Positions 1-13,600 of a stretch of DNA of 64,000 bases are shown here, one piece after another (position 1 is the first letter of the stretch; each line of letters begins with the position of its first letter). This DNA comes from Prinia subflava. Taxonomy: Eukaryota; Chordata; Aves; Passeriformes; Cisticolidae. The DNA lies in NCBI RefSeq assembly GCF_021018805.1, contig NC_086251.1:47004767-47068766 (forward strand), in the 5' to 3' direction. The notes below the pieces were generated by a model. The model saw only the letters and a program-made list of their open reading frames with translations. It made no database searches and had not been told where the DNA came from. A program made the position numbers and the translations under genes.

Positions 1-3000
1 ACCTATTTCCTCTCAAAGCTCCATTTAAGTAGGAAATTTTCAGCCTGAGAGAGAATACATAGATTTGTTTCCTGGACTATGGATTGAAATATTCATTGCC
101 ATTTCAGGCATTACTGAATGATGGCCTGTTTCAGGACTTTTCAGACGTCAGCAATAAGGGCTACTTTCCACAACAGCACTCTGACTGCAGAAGATAAAAG
201 AATGTTTGTTCTTTTTTTTCACAGGGGAGGAAAACAATGACAAAAGCAGGAAGGCAGCAGTAATGCAGAAATCTGGAGGTGGTGATAAAGGGTAGGGAGA
301 ATGGAGAAAGTTGGATAAATAAATCCATTCTGGCCAAAATCAGGCAGGTGATAACCACAGGTATATGACACTGAAGTGTAAATCATCTTTTAAAAATTAA
401 GTAATTAAAGAAAATGGTACATTTCATTAGATGTGAGAAAAAATTATTTGAAGTACAGAAAATAAAACAAAACAATTCAAACCTTTAGAACACAAGTTAA
501 CGTTGTTTTTTCTGAGCGCACTATACAAACCTTAAAAAGAAGAAAGGACACTGCATTTGTTCAAAAGAATTGCTGCTGGATTCTGTAAAGTACACCTAAT
601 TAATACTGACATGTTATTGCTTCCCTCTTGACATCTTGTGAACAGTCAGAGCTAGCCAAATAGCAAGCTGGTATAACCTCTGGCTTGGAGAAAATTTCAG
701 TTAGTGACAAACAGTAAAAAATAGCACCTGAGAATAAAGCAAAGCTTAAAATTAGCATTGCTCAACAAAATAAAGTGAATGAATGTATGGATTAAAACAT
801 TACCTGTACAGGGAATAATAATTTAGTTCCACAAGGAGCTGCAGAGAATTTAAACAGAATTTTTCTTTGATAAAACTAGTTTTGTTGTTAAGCTGATTAA
901 AATAATTAATTAATAAGCCGCCAACATCTTAAGAAGGGTGGAAATAGCAGTGAACAGGAAGACAAACGTGCTGCCCCTGCAGCCAGCTCTCTGTTGGAAT
1001 AGCTCCCATCTTAGGTAATGCAAGAGCATGACCCCAGCAGTTCCACTTCCCACGTTTAGTTGAGCAGAATACATTTTTCATTTACTCATGGATCAAGTCC
1101 CCAGCATGTGGTGTTCCATTGTCTTAGGCATTTCATTAATAAGGTAAAAATCTTCCCCACCAAACTCTCCCGTTTATGATTATTATTTTGTTGGAAAACA
1201 GATCTCCTTCAGCACTCTTAACTGCTCCAATTTTTACACCATCATCAAGACCTCCTGGTTTTCATTTTAGTAAATCTCTTGAAAGAGGAGTAAATATGTG
1301 AAGACCTTAGAGACAGCAGCAAAATGAGTAAGAAAATGTTTCTTTTAAAAAATTGTAATTTTGCAAAAATGATGATGCCAGCCAATAAAAAGTAATTTCA
1401 TTCAGATAATACACTAGACTTCTGCAAAGTCTTCATGGTCACACGAATAGAATGTGGAGTCTGCATGAGAGACAAATACAAGAGTCTTTTTGCAGAAGCT
1501 CCAAAGCTTAGCACATGCTGTAACTCACAGGAAGAAGTAGAATACTTCTAGCCACAAAACTAACCTTTCTGGTCTTTACTCATACATTTCTCCAGTAATT
1601 TAAATTAACAAGGTTGTTTCTGTGTAGAAACAGTAGATCATATTCAGGAATAGGTACTTAGAGAGACTTATGGTGAAAATACTGTATGAAATGTTATATG
1701 AAAAATAGTAATTTTTTCAAAGTTTAGCTTTTTATTCTTCTTACCAGAGTGATATAACATCCTTAAAAGTATGGATTATAAAAGGAGAAAACTCTTATTC
1801 CCAATATGCTATTGCTGTTAATATAAATGGAAACAAACATTTTATTTCAGGTTTTTTTTCCCTCTGGACAACTACAAAGACTCTCTCAAATCAAAGATTC
1901 AGATTTCCAAACTATTCGCATCAGGAAATTTTATTGAGTGTCAGATGTCATTCATTCTAAAATTTTAATAAAAACAAACAAAATCCTTCCAAACTGATTT
2001 CAGGTTCAACTATTTCAAGTAATTTCACTTGGAGAAGCAGGACTGGATGTAGATGCTACATGCTGGAACTCATACCATCCTTAAATCTTACTTGCTTTTT
2101 GTTGCATTTTATACATAAAGTTATTATGATCTACACTTACTATTTGCCCCTCAAAAGGAAATTCACCAAAACTTATTAAATAAATATGGGCTCTAAGGTA
2201 ACTTTTATGTAGAAACAGTTGCATTTGATATTACTTTGCAAGGATTGCTAGAAAGCCATATAAAATATTTTTAAAATATCAAATTAATCACAGAAAATAT
2301 GGGGGTTTTGCACAGAACTTTCACTCATAAACCAAGTGTCAGCTTAGAATTTTGAATACAAATATTAGAAGTTAATGTTTCAGCTGTTGTCATAGAGGCT
2401 GGTACCTCCACATTGCTGTTGCTATAGCTCCCCTGTCACTGAGATCAAATCTCTTTATAATAAATAGATAACTATACACGAACAAAGTGTTGGGATGTAC
2501 AGATACTCATCTATACACACAGGCAAGAGTAAACACTGCAAGCTTCCTCATTAAAATACTTTTCAGAATAGTCAAAAGGTCAAGAAGGATACAGAATCTT
2601 GTACTTTCTCCTACATGAAATTACATAAACAAGTATTTTTATAGCATATGTCTTGTATATTTGTATTTAAGCAGCATAAATTTCTCAGAATCTACTCAAA
2701 ACAACACCCTAGCACAGAAAAGCTCTGGAACAGTAGAAAAAACTCTTAGAAAGAAAATTTTAAATTATAAGAATCCTTAAAAAGGGCTGTCCAATCCAAT
2801 GAAATGAACAATTACCTTCAAGCTAGGACTCAAACAGAAAATCTCATAAAAAGGAAACCTGGATTAGAAGCCCAGTAATTTTCAACTCACATGCCTCTTA
2901 GACAGCTAATTTCTCAGTCATTCCGAAGAGCACTGTGTGTTTACAGACTATTAATTCAAAGCTGCATTCAGAGGAGGGGCAAAAAGTCACCCAGCAAAAC

Positions 3001-4400
3001 ATGAGCTTTCATTTTCACTGAGTTGCACTGCTTTAGATTGACTGCCTGCTTCTTCAGGAAAGGGAACCTTTTGGCATTTGTCAGCAGGCTCAAATAGCCT
3101 GAAATGCTGAAAAGGTGAAACAAAATCTTTCCCTGTGCTGCCTTCCTATCTGATCTTTTGTCTCATATGTTTCCCTCAGGGATGCACAAGAAATTTCTCT
3201 GAATAATTCATAAGCACCTAGGCAGAAACCAGCTTCTACTTCTGAACAAAAGATTGGGTAAGAAGCTGATTTCAGCTGTTCTGTTCTGCTCTATCTGGAA
3301 GAAAACTGGATTAAAAGAAAGTAATTTTCCTAATACAGTAAGCACACAATGTATACATGTATGTATCTTTGAAGTACATAAACAAACCTACGTTTGTACT
3401 GGGGAAGGTACCTTCGTACTTAAAGTTACACATTCATTTGAGAGCAAGACTGATTTTCTACCTTTCCAAAACCCAAGAAATCACATAGCACAAAGGTAAT
3501 TAATAAACATGCAGAATGCAGAAAACACCTGTACTCTGCACTGGGGTAGCCTTGAGTCCTGGGTGCAGTTTTGGGCACCACAATGTAGGAGGGATCTAAA
3601 GGTACGGGAAGGCATCCAAAGGAGGACAGTGAGGATGGTGATGGGCCTTGAGGGTGAGCTGTATGAGGAGGGGCTGAGGTCAATTGGTCTGTTCAGCCTG
3701 GAGGAGACTGAGGGGAGACCCCACTGCAGTTCCAGCTTCCTGAGAGGGGAACAGGAGGGGCAAACACTGATCTCTCCCTTGTGACCAGTGACAGGACTGA
3801 GGGAATGACCTGAAGTTGTGTCAGGCGAGGTTTAGGTTGGATATCAGGGAAACCCAGAGGGTTTTCCCTTCCCCAGGGAAGTTGTCACAGCACCAGCATG
3901 AGAGTTCAAGAAGCAATTGGACAATCCTCTCAGGCACATGGTGTGACTCTTGGAGTGTCCTGTCCAGGAGTTAAACTTGATGATCCTAGTAGGTCTTTTC
4001 CAAACTAGAATATTCTATGATTTTATGAATTTAACTTTTAATTCAGAATACCAAAATTACTAGTCTTTCCTTTACCGTATCCAACTACAGTATCCAACTT
4101 CTCTCTTACCCTAAGCCACCTTCCTTTCCCAATGGCAAGAATATTAGGCAGATGCAAATTGCTTCTTCTTCTATAGTTTCTATTAGGATTGAAATAGTCT
4201 TATGGCCTGCAAATCCTTTTTATGTCCCAACACACAAAAGACAGAATAAATGCCAGGAAAGATTGTTTCCAAAGCATATTGTAATAACAATACAGATCCC
4301 AAATTCACAAGTTATGGGTTACCTACACCAAGTCAAGACTTCACAGTAGAGTATCACCAGTTTAGGTGACACTTCCTATGAACAGGGGCTCAGGACTTAC
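1..4400 (-). other. TTC7B: TTC7B intron (3' of exon A), truncated by window edge
   Basis: AT-rich intron sequence. Apart from the CR1 copy at about 3530-4029 I see no coding exon, RNA gene or other clear repeat. Open frames here are short and lack coding character. The downstream exon that should begin at Ala-Leu-Ile-Leu is not present. Confidence 0.8.
3530..4029 (+). repeat. CR1 LINE fragment, 3' end
   Basis: Matches the avian CR1 3' region in order: a GAGTCCTGGGTGCAG-type reverse-transcriptase C-terminal segment, GTTCAGCCTGGAGGAGACTG, a TGGATATCAGG segment, then the CR1 tail GTAGGTCTTTTCCAAACTAG and ATTCTATGATTTTATGA. It is 5'-truncated, like most CR1 copies, and runs antisense to TTC7B. 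No intact frame remains. The subfamily was not assigned. Confidence 0.9.
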
Positions 4401-4603
4401 CAGCCTCTGCATGCTTTTCACATGGGTAGGACTAATGGATAAGGCCTCTTCATACCAGCGTTTGGCTTCATCAATATTTCCACGCAGTTCAGCCACCTGA
4501 CCCCTCATGTAGAGAACATAATGTGACACTGGAAAGAGATTAGCTGCTTCCTGGGTACATGCTGTGGCCTCAGCAGGCTTCCCAATTCCTATGTAGACTT
4601 CAG
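4401..4603 (-). CDS. TTC7B: TTC7B exon A (most 3' in window), about residues 703-770
   Basis: 203 nt: two bases (ct) complete Ala, then 67 codons [10 protein letters not shown] to VKSMQRL, ending on a codon boundary. The acceptor is CTTCCACAG; the donor is GTAAGT. It holds one and a half TPRs: [20 protein letters not shown], then [20 protein letters not shown] and [12 protein letters not shown] with the canonical Ser-Pro end. About seven mostly conservative changes from recalled human. The protein should continue with about 73 residues (ALILHQLGRY onward) in exons beyond the left edge; no such coding sequence was found between 1 and 4400. Confidence 0.96.
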
Positions 4604-7600
4604 CTGTGGAAGGAATGCCAGGACCAATTAATGATTCTTGCTTCATCATACCATGACTAGATGCTGTCACATGTGCTATATTTGTAAATAGCTTCACTTT
4701 GGATAAAGACTGTTTTAGTAAAAAAAAAAAATGCATTTTAAAAGGGAAATTATTACCTAAATTTATTAAATTACTTATTCTTTCAGGAAAGTTGCTTTTC
4801 TAAGTGTATCAGGAGTTACAATTTCTAAATGGCTGTTTGAAATCCCAGAGTACTCTTTCTACTTTGCCATTTTTATCTCAAGTCTTGGATTTTTTCATTT
4901 TAATTTTATTTTTAAGATGTGAGCATGTGAGTATCCCAGGACTCTTTAAATCAGTTGAGTAGCCTGACACATACTTATATAAATCAGATTGACTATAGGG
5001 AGAAAAAATTTCATTCAGTGAGTAATTAACAACTAACAATAGAAATATTTGCCTTCAATAGCTCTTATGACACTCTTACACTCCTCAACACTGCTATTTC
5101 ATTACCTTGCTAGTTCATCCTAATCTCTTGTTGAAAGAGTGGGAGAAGAAAGGAATAAAGAGATACTAAATGTAAGAAAAAGCTATTAAGGTTCTGGGTT
5201 GGGTGATCTTTTCGTTTACATTGGCACAGATCAGATAAAAAATGAGCCTCAAAGTAATTGTATCACTGCATTCTTTGTGTCACACTGTAAAAGAGGTTTA
5301 TAGATTAAGGTTTAAATCAAGCTGCTGCATCAGAACGGAAAAGTGATCTGTCACTGCTCAAGACATGCTTCTCACTGGGTACAGGCCACCCATCTTTGGG
5401 TTTAAAGGTTCTCAGATCAGGAACTCCCACTACAGCAGTGGATTTTGGATTATGCCTAAAACTGAATCAGACTGATATTTGAGTGCCTTTAAAGGACCTT
5501 ACTTATGAAAAAATTGCATTCAACAGATTTATCTCTGTGTTCTTCCAATGTCAGAATGTCTTAAAGATATTTTTAAGAGTAGAAAGTGGCCTGTGTAGCA
5601 GATTGCAGCAGCAGACCACCAATGTGCATGGAAATCTGACTAAGTTGTGAACTAAAAAGGAATCATCAAAGTGTGTCCAGACTCCTCCTTTGTGGGCAAA
5701 ACAGTAGCAGTCACTTGCATGAATTGAATAACCAGCAACAGCACATGACCCACAAAAAATTTTTAAAATACAAAAACATCCCACCAGAAAAGGTTCTTAA
5801 AATACAAAAAAACCCACAAAAAAACCCACAAAAAAACAAAAACAAAACAAAAAAACCCCAAACAAACAAAAAAACCAACCAACCAAACAAACAAAAAACC
5901 CACAACAAAACCAAAACCAAAACTAAAACCAAAAAAAACCACCACCAAACATAAAATAAGTAGTGGAACAAGATGCCATAGAAGGCTGAGAAATTATCAG
6001 TTCTAGATGTTAAGAGTTACTGTAGATGGTCATCTGTAACAGTTTATAAATATTTAAAGTCAATGATGCCACAATGCAGAGCAGGCAACTACACTATACC
6101 CTGTTGGACCTTGCCCTCTTCTAATCTGTGTTGTTTTGAGTAGCCCAAATGATATCACTATTATTAATCACTGTAATTGTTTTCTTTCCAATCTTCTGGG
6201 CTTTTCCTCTAAACCTCTAAACCATTTATAACTTTCACACCTGTAGATGTAAATAGGCAAATTAAAATGTTATGAAATAAAGCACTGTTTTGTTGAAAAC
6301 ATGAAAGACAAAAAAATATGTCACTGAAAAATGCTCTGAAAGCAGAACAAAGCATAACAATTGCTGGCTGATTTCTTAATTACATCTTTTTGATCCAGCT
6401 ATCAATAAAAACAAATGCATGTTATACATTTTTAACTGCATAAAAATACACTGGATCTTCATTTTCTGGTTAAAATTTTATGTAACAGCCACTTGTGATA
6501 TTGCAGTTAGCTTGAGGCTTGAAGCATCATAGCAATATTAAATCCACTCAAGATGACTTCACATTTAGACAAACAATTCTGAGTCTTTTACATTAATGAA
6601 ACCAGAAGGAAAAGAACAGAATTCGGGCTCATTATCACAGTTGCAAGGGACAGGTTGCTCAATAGTACTATTACTGTTTCCTTCCCTGCATATGCAGTTA
6701 TTTACTATCTATTACAAAATTTTGTAGTTACAGGAACTCTATTAAAAAATCTTACAAACACCTTTTTTCATTCAGTGGAATCAGTGAGCTGGGATTAACT
6801 CAAGTGGTTGGAGCATGGTGCTAGTAAAGTCAAGGTCCATCCCCTCATGGATCATTCACTTAAGAGTTGGACTTGATCCTTGTGAGTGCCTTGCTAATCA
6901 CAATATTCTGTGATTCTACAAGGACACCTAGATTTCCAAGCACTAAGGTACTCTAGGTACTTCAGAAACTAAATTCTTCAGGGATAAGAGAAAGAGTGCT
7001 GCATTTCTTCTACAGAAGATATGACTCCATTGGTAACAGCTACATTCTAAAACTACCGCCTTATCTTTCATAAATTATCTTACACACAGAGCAACTCTAG
7101 TGTGCTTTTTTATTTCTTGGCTTGTTTCAGTGCTACACAAGTGGAATAAAATATGATCTGATAAGTGCTAACATATTCTGAATGAAACAAACAGGTTTTG
7201 GTAAGCCCTTAGGCCTATAAAGGAGAGAGAAAAATGAATTTTGCTGTCACAATACCTGCATGAAGCCATATTTGAGCCAGAGTCATCCAGGGATGCAGGG
7301 GACCTTGTTTAGGGGCACTGCTTTGCAGAGAAGAAGCAACCTCAGACAATGCTTGCTCCACTCTGGAAGCTGCTATTGATGTGGCATGGACTGAACCTGC
7401 AGAAGTAATAAAATAATGAAGGCCATATACTTTGCATAAAACATTTAATTGCAAACCTTTTCATAAGAGGCTTTACCCCAAACTCAATATTTAATTTACA
7501 TTTATCACTTTGGAGAAATTTTTTTAAATGCTGGATTAATTTTCTTATGAAAGTTTTCACATTGGTCTGGAAGCCTATATAAAAACCACACTAACCTTTG

Positions 7601-10600
7601 GTAACTGTACTTGACTTCTTTTTGGGTTGTTACTATGAATACTCTCTATTAAACTTGACACTTCTTTTCTGGCAATGTGCAATCCAAAAAAGGGTTGTGA
7701 TGGTATTATACCCTGTAGTCTTCAGGTTGCTGCATTCACTTTGATGTTAGTATTAGCTATGTCTTTCCACAGGGTGCAATTAGAGGATTATTTTACAACT
7801 AATAACAGAACAATAAAATACACACAGCAATCACAACACACCCTACCACAAACATACCACTAAACTGCACTGAATGTAAAACTTTCCTAATCAAGAAGGC
7901 TGAGCTAAAGTACCTTCTAGCAAGAAAGTCCAAAAAGTTTTTTTGCATAAAAAACTTTCCCAGAGCATACTAAGGATAATTCTCATAAAATGTATCATTT
8001 CCAAGTCAGATTAGAATCTCATTGGCAAATAATACCCTTTTCAAAGTACTGGAATTTTAAAAGCCTCTATGACTAGAGAATATCTAATGGCAACTGTACT
8101 TAGGATAGTCAATTACTGCCAGCATATTTAGTCATGACTTTTTTTTAAATCAAGACCATGAATATTTTAAACTACACTCCTTCTTGTCATCTGAGCCTCA
8201 GCATATCTCTAGTTGTTTTATAATTACAAAATCTCATACTGATTAGGCCTGATTAAAAAATAAAGCCAGCAAAATATTCCATAGTGGATCAGATGAGAAA
8301 TTGTCTAATTCCATCACCATATCCATAATGATCAACTATGGCAGATACTCTAAAAGAAATTATTGAATCCTGTACAAGTTAAACTGCACCTCAAAAGCTC
8401 GTTCTCATCACTACAATTTAAGAAATAAACAACACCTTCACTCTCAATATCACAGGTTTTCTAAGAATTTTAATTCTAACAATTTTAATCTTAGAAAATC
8501 TTCTTAGAGAAGAGATTTGTCACATGAAATATACATTTTTAAGTGTGACAAGATAAATCAGCAAACCAGAAAGCACTGGAAATTCCTAGTACACAGATCA
8601 GTAGGTTAGTCTGAAAGTTAGTCTGAAAGTATGCATCATAGTTCCCTTAACTGAAAGAAACAAAAGAAAAGCAGCACAGGACACAATTAGCATTTCATGT
8701 CATGAACAAGGAATTGCCTTGAAGATCTGAAACAGTGTCTGGCAGTAGAGTTTGCTTTCCTTTTTACTGCCTGATGAAACAACTCAAAATCCAGCCTGCA
8801 CAGCTGAACATTCACTTCAGTTTTTGTGTCTCTTATTTTAAAGCTTAGATTCTGAAGAAATTTAAAAGGGAAGTCTAAGCAAGAAGCACATGGAGTGCAT
8901 TATAAGAAAAATACTAGCAGGCATACCAAAAGTAAGAACTAGTCATGAGTAACCCTCTCCTTGTCTGACAGCCATTTCTGCAAAGCACATCACTGCAGCC
9001 TGGCACTTGTTATCCTTCCAGGGATTAATAGTGAAAGCACCTTCTTCTCTCCAGAACAATTTGTAAAGAAAAGGTGCAATTCAGTGCCACAAAGGCAATT
9101 ATCTCACCCCTTCCTTTGGAAAAGCATGTATGCAATTCAGTATTAAAAAGGGCTTATATTTTCTATTATTTAAAGCAAGGAGTCCAGCTGCTAGTTATTT
9201 ATAAAAAAGAACTATACTGCAGTAAGATTCTTATGAGTTTCTGTGCCATCTGTATTAAAATTAAACAAAGTGAATACTGAGTGTTTCCTACCCTGGAGTT
9301 TATACAGAGTGGCATAAAAAGAAGAAAAATAATTTAAAAATATTTCTAGAATTTTTCTTTGAAGTGGTATTATTCAAATTGTTTATATTTCCTCTTTAGG
9401 AAAAAGGTATCCCTTAACATATTGCAGCAATCAGTTCTCTGAAGAAAACTCAGACATACACAAAGCAATGGCCAGTCAGGCATCTTTCAGTGACACTGTA
9501 CTCATGCTAATACTCTAACCCATAAACCTCTAAATACATCTTTAGTACTGCCACGATGATCTGTCATCTGACTCATTTCTGGCTCCTTCTGTTAAAACAC
9601 ATTTAGTAAACTTTTCATTTCTATCATACTAAATCATCTCATCTACCTAACTAAAAATCATCTTAAAAGATTGTGTACTAAAAAGTTTTTTCCTACCTTC
9701 CTTCAAATTTTACTCAAGTATTTTCATATTATAACTAACTTATCTGCACCCTTGTCCTAACCCAGGATGTCCTAACAGGTTCAGATCTCTATATTCACAT
9801 GACAATTCCAAAACAAACAGTAATTTCAACTACAACTAGCTTGTGAGAAACTGAGGGTAATGAGTAGGTCTTAAGAGTCCCCTTGAGGCTTTATAGATCC
9901 TATATAGCCAGTTTATTTGAGGTTCCCTGTTGGTTTTGTCACCAGCTCTGCTCTCTCATCTCGATCTTATCTGCATTTGGCTTTCTTTGGTCTGAGGTCA
10001 GGACCCACAGCCAAACATAAACATATCCTCACTTTCACTTAAAATTCACTGTGTTGTAGCTTCCTTCAAATGCTCAGATAGAGTTCAGCAATTTCTCATT
10101 TAAATCTTTACAGTATCTTTCATGCACAAAAGTACCTTTGCTCTTCCCAGACAACTTCTATACCTGCTGTTATAGCATGACACTTAAGAAAAAAATCACT
10201 AAAAATACTACAAGCAGCAAAGAGTATTTACTTTGAAACAGAAATCATGAGGCCTGGAAAATTAATATATCACCAAAATAGATCCTGGCTACTCACTTTC
10301 ATTTGTTTAGCTTTTTTCTGAAGCTTGTTTATACTAAAAGGACCGAGTGTGAAACAGCAACTCCCTTTGCAAGACCTAGAATTAACTGCTTAAATTAATT
10401 AATATCTGGAATCACAATCAAACTGCACATTGCAAAATGTGACTGGTCTTAACCATGACAAAATGTTCCTAAACCAAGAAAGTATAACCTCCCACTCAAG
10501 TTTCCTTTAACAGCACTTGTCCAGAATCTAGTTTCTACTCATCATAAAAACATCCTATCTGCAACAATCACGTTGCAGATTCAATGTTTCAATTCAAGCA

Positions 10601-13600
10601 GGAAACCTACCAAGAGCCTTGAACAGAGACGATTTACCCAGGAAGTTAAGTCATCTCACAGAAACCTTTCTTTTCCAAGTCACATCTACAGTTAAACTTT
10701 TCTCAGTAAAGTATTCAGTTTATTCTCTCTGGGCTTTTCTTAAACATTACATGAGAGTCCACACGAACTCATCCGTTAAATACCATTTATAAATACCATA
10801 CACCGTATGTAAATGAGCATGTTATGACTTCTTCATTGTTTCCTTGGTCATTTCCACATAAATTCTTCACAGTGCAGTGCAATGGACATAAACTAATACG
10901 TCGACTCTATCAGGACCTAGATGGCATGACAGCTTTGAAAAAAAAAATCACTTTGCTGTATACATCAATTTCTCTTCTGAAAATGAGTAATAGAATGGAC
11001 TGCCATCCTTCATGGAACACATTCATATCAACTCACAAACCACTGTGGCAGGATTTCTTTTTATATAATAAAAGAGAATGTTACTCAATAGTTTCACATT
11101 CATCCCGTTTTAAACATTTCAATATTTACATAAAGAAAAATGCTTTAACTGCAATGCTCATGCAGGAGAAAAGAGGAAAACCCCCATGACTCAACTTTAC
11201 ATGCACACAAAGAGCTGGAAGTAAGAACTTTAGTGGTGAGAGACACAGAGAACTCTAAGAAAAGCAATTACATAATACAAAGAGGCAGCACCTTCTGCAG
11301 GACTAATACATCCCTGAAGTAATGCATTGGATAAGACAGATTGGCAGATTTAGCCAAAATTCACAACTTCTTTTCATTTAAAATTCATTAAGAATCTGAG
11401 ATACTTCTCACAATCACAAATTACAAAGCTGTCTTATCTTTCACTACAAAGTTTTTCATGGAGATGATAGTAGTCAAGTAAGGATAGCATCATTCACAAA
11501 GCATCATCTTAGCTCTTTGAAAAAGATTTTCTGTGCTTAGTCAAACATTTTGGCTTATGTGTCTTCTTACTTTTCTCTCCTTCACCAAATTGACCTCCTG
11601 TGCTACCCTAAAAAAAATCTATGGAAAGATAAAGTAATCAATGAAAAAAATATATAATTGAATGCTATGAACACAGCTTTATAAGGTAACTGGTTAGGGA
11701 AAATAATATTATTTCATGTCCTGATTAAAACAGCAGTAGTTTTTTATTTTATTTCTTCATTGTTTCTTATTCAGCTAGCTTTCATAATTTTGTTATTTCA
11801 AAGTGTACCCTTCATTTATTTTACAAGCAAAACTTGTACCACAGAGGAAAGTAATAGCTTATTATGAGTCATGACAGTAGTTGCAATATTGTATTCTGTA
11901 TCAGCGTGCTTCTTTAGGAGCAGCAACAGCGTACTGGCAGTCGGCCATTGTGTTACACAAGACCTGCCTGATATAGCTTTATTTGCAGTCCTCTAGAAAT
12001 GAATACTGCCTCTTTAATAATTAAATGCAAGAGTTAGTTGAATGCATTCAGGTCTCGTAAGATTACAGCCCTTAGGGTGACTGAATGGGCAAAGAGCATC
12101 AGCCTTGCTTTACACACTATCAAGCTTCAACTACTGACGGACAAACCACATACGTCTCGTGGTAAAGGAAAGGGTGATTTTAGTCCTTCAGAAATTAATA
12201 GACTTGCACAGTGAACACTACTTACAAACTGAAAAAAGGGAGTAAACCCCATGAAAGTAAGCATCTGATGGATTGCCTTTGGATAGATCAAACCACAAAT
12301 TAAAACCCGAAGTAAGAAGAAAAAGAATGTTATGTAGATATACATATATAAGCCAAAAAGTCAAAGAAAGCCAAAGGATTTCTGATAACCTTCAAACTGT
12401 AAATCAGGTTTACAGAATTTCAAAAGATAAAAAATAAGATGCTACACCTCTAAAATCATGTTCCTGTTCAACAGAAATTGGAAGTCAAGTCAATAATACA
12501 AAATGCCCTTGGCTTCTTTCACTAGAAAAAAAAATTGAATTGTGTAACATATAGAACATGACCTTTTCAGCCCCTGAAATTATATTAACATACTATAGGC
12601 ATCTAGGAAAACTGCTCCTCACTCAGACAGCTTTAACTTTCATCAATTATTGACACCATACAAAGGACTCCAATATCTTTTTTCATCTTTTTCATGGTTC
12701 TGCTACTTGTCATGCAAATGGTAGAAGCTCCTTTCCCTGAGGATATAGTAGCTTGGAAATGGAAAACTTGGGCTTCACGTAATGGAATCTGTGCTTTGGC
12801 TTCATCATTCATTCAGTCTGCCTTCATTCTTGAGTAGGTTCTTACTAACTTACGGCTTTGCGAAGAACAAGTAATTTAATGTTAACTGGGATTTACTATG
12901 AACTGTATTGTTTATAGTATAGGTCTGAAGAAGTTCAACTCCATGACACCCAAATCTGTAATAGCAGCCAATCAGCTACTCAAGTGCTTCAAGAAAGTCA
13001 GACTTCAACTTCTGTAGGACACAGACTTCCAGTTACAGGCCTATATATGAGCTAGTGCTTTCAAAAGCCTCATCTTATATAAGCTATTTAACAAGAGAAT
13101 TTTGCTAATATGTGAAGATTTATTTGCTATGTTTGCTTGGAATTAATATATTTGATATGAAATCAGTCTAAAGACTAGGTGTCAAAATTAATTTCTTAAC
13201 ATCAGATTATAGTAAATTCAGCGACAAAACCAGTATACCTATACATAACAGTAAAACCTATGTATAAAGGTATGAGTGAAGGACAATTTAAGACAAATTA
13301 AAAGGAGTTAAAACAAAATGGCTGAAAAACTACATTGATTTTACCCTGTCACCTAAAGTACTCTGGCAGCATTAGTGCACATTTTGTATTCAAACAGCAT
13401 GGAGATTGATCTTTTCAAATTGGCATCATTTCAATTAACAGAAAGGCTCTTGACTCGAAACAGCAGAATGATGTTTTTCACTGCTCTAATGCCTCCCCCA
13501 AATCATTCCAATAGGCTCTACCTGCATCATGTTACACACTGATATTTAGGCAATAGTTTCCTTCATGTGAATTTTCAGGGGATGTTTTGGATGTAATTAG

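Larger units (their letters stand above)
4604..7255 (-). other. TTC7B: TTC7B intron between exons B and A (2652 nt)
   Basis: GT-AG intron. It holds an A/C-rich low-complexity tract (5755-5950, G/T-rich in the transcript) and a tRNA-derived SINE (about 6789-6917). Nothing else is recognised. Confidence 0.85.

Noticed and set aside
1..4400. Search for the final TTC7B exons (ALILHQLGRY onward) and the stop codon
   Set aside because: No minus-strand frame with these residues was found. They must lie beyond the left edge.
5673..5971. Lys/Asn/Pro-rich frames on + and Phe/Val/Leu-rich frames on -
   Set aside because: Products of the A/C low-complexity tract. The hydrophobic minus-strand product is a composition artefact, not a membrane protein.
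6789..6862. A functional tRNA-Ile gene
   Set aside because: The A- and B-box regions and acceptor pairing are degraded, the anticodon loop is altered, and the sequence continues directly into a CR1 tail. It is the head of a SINE.
10824..11189. 121-codon open frame on + in the longest left intron
   Set aside because: No recognisable domain, low-complexity AT-driven composition, no flanking gene signals. Expected by chance in AT-rich intron.
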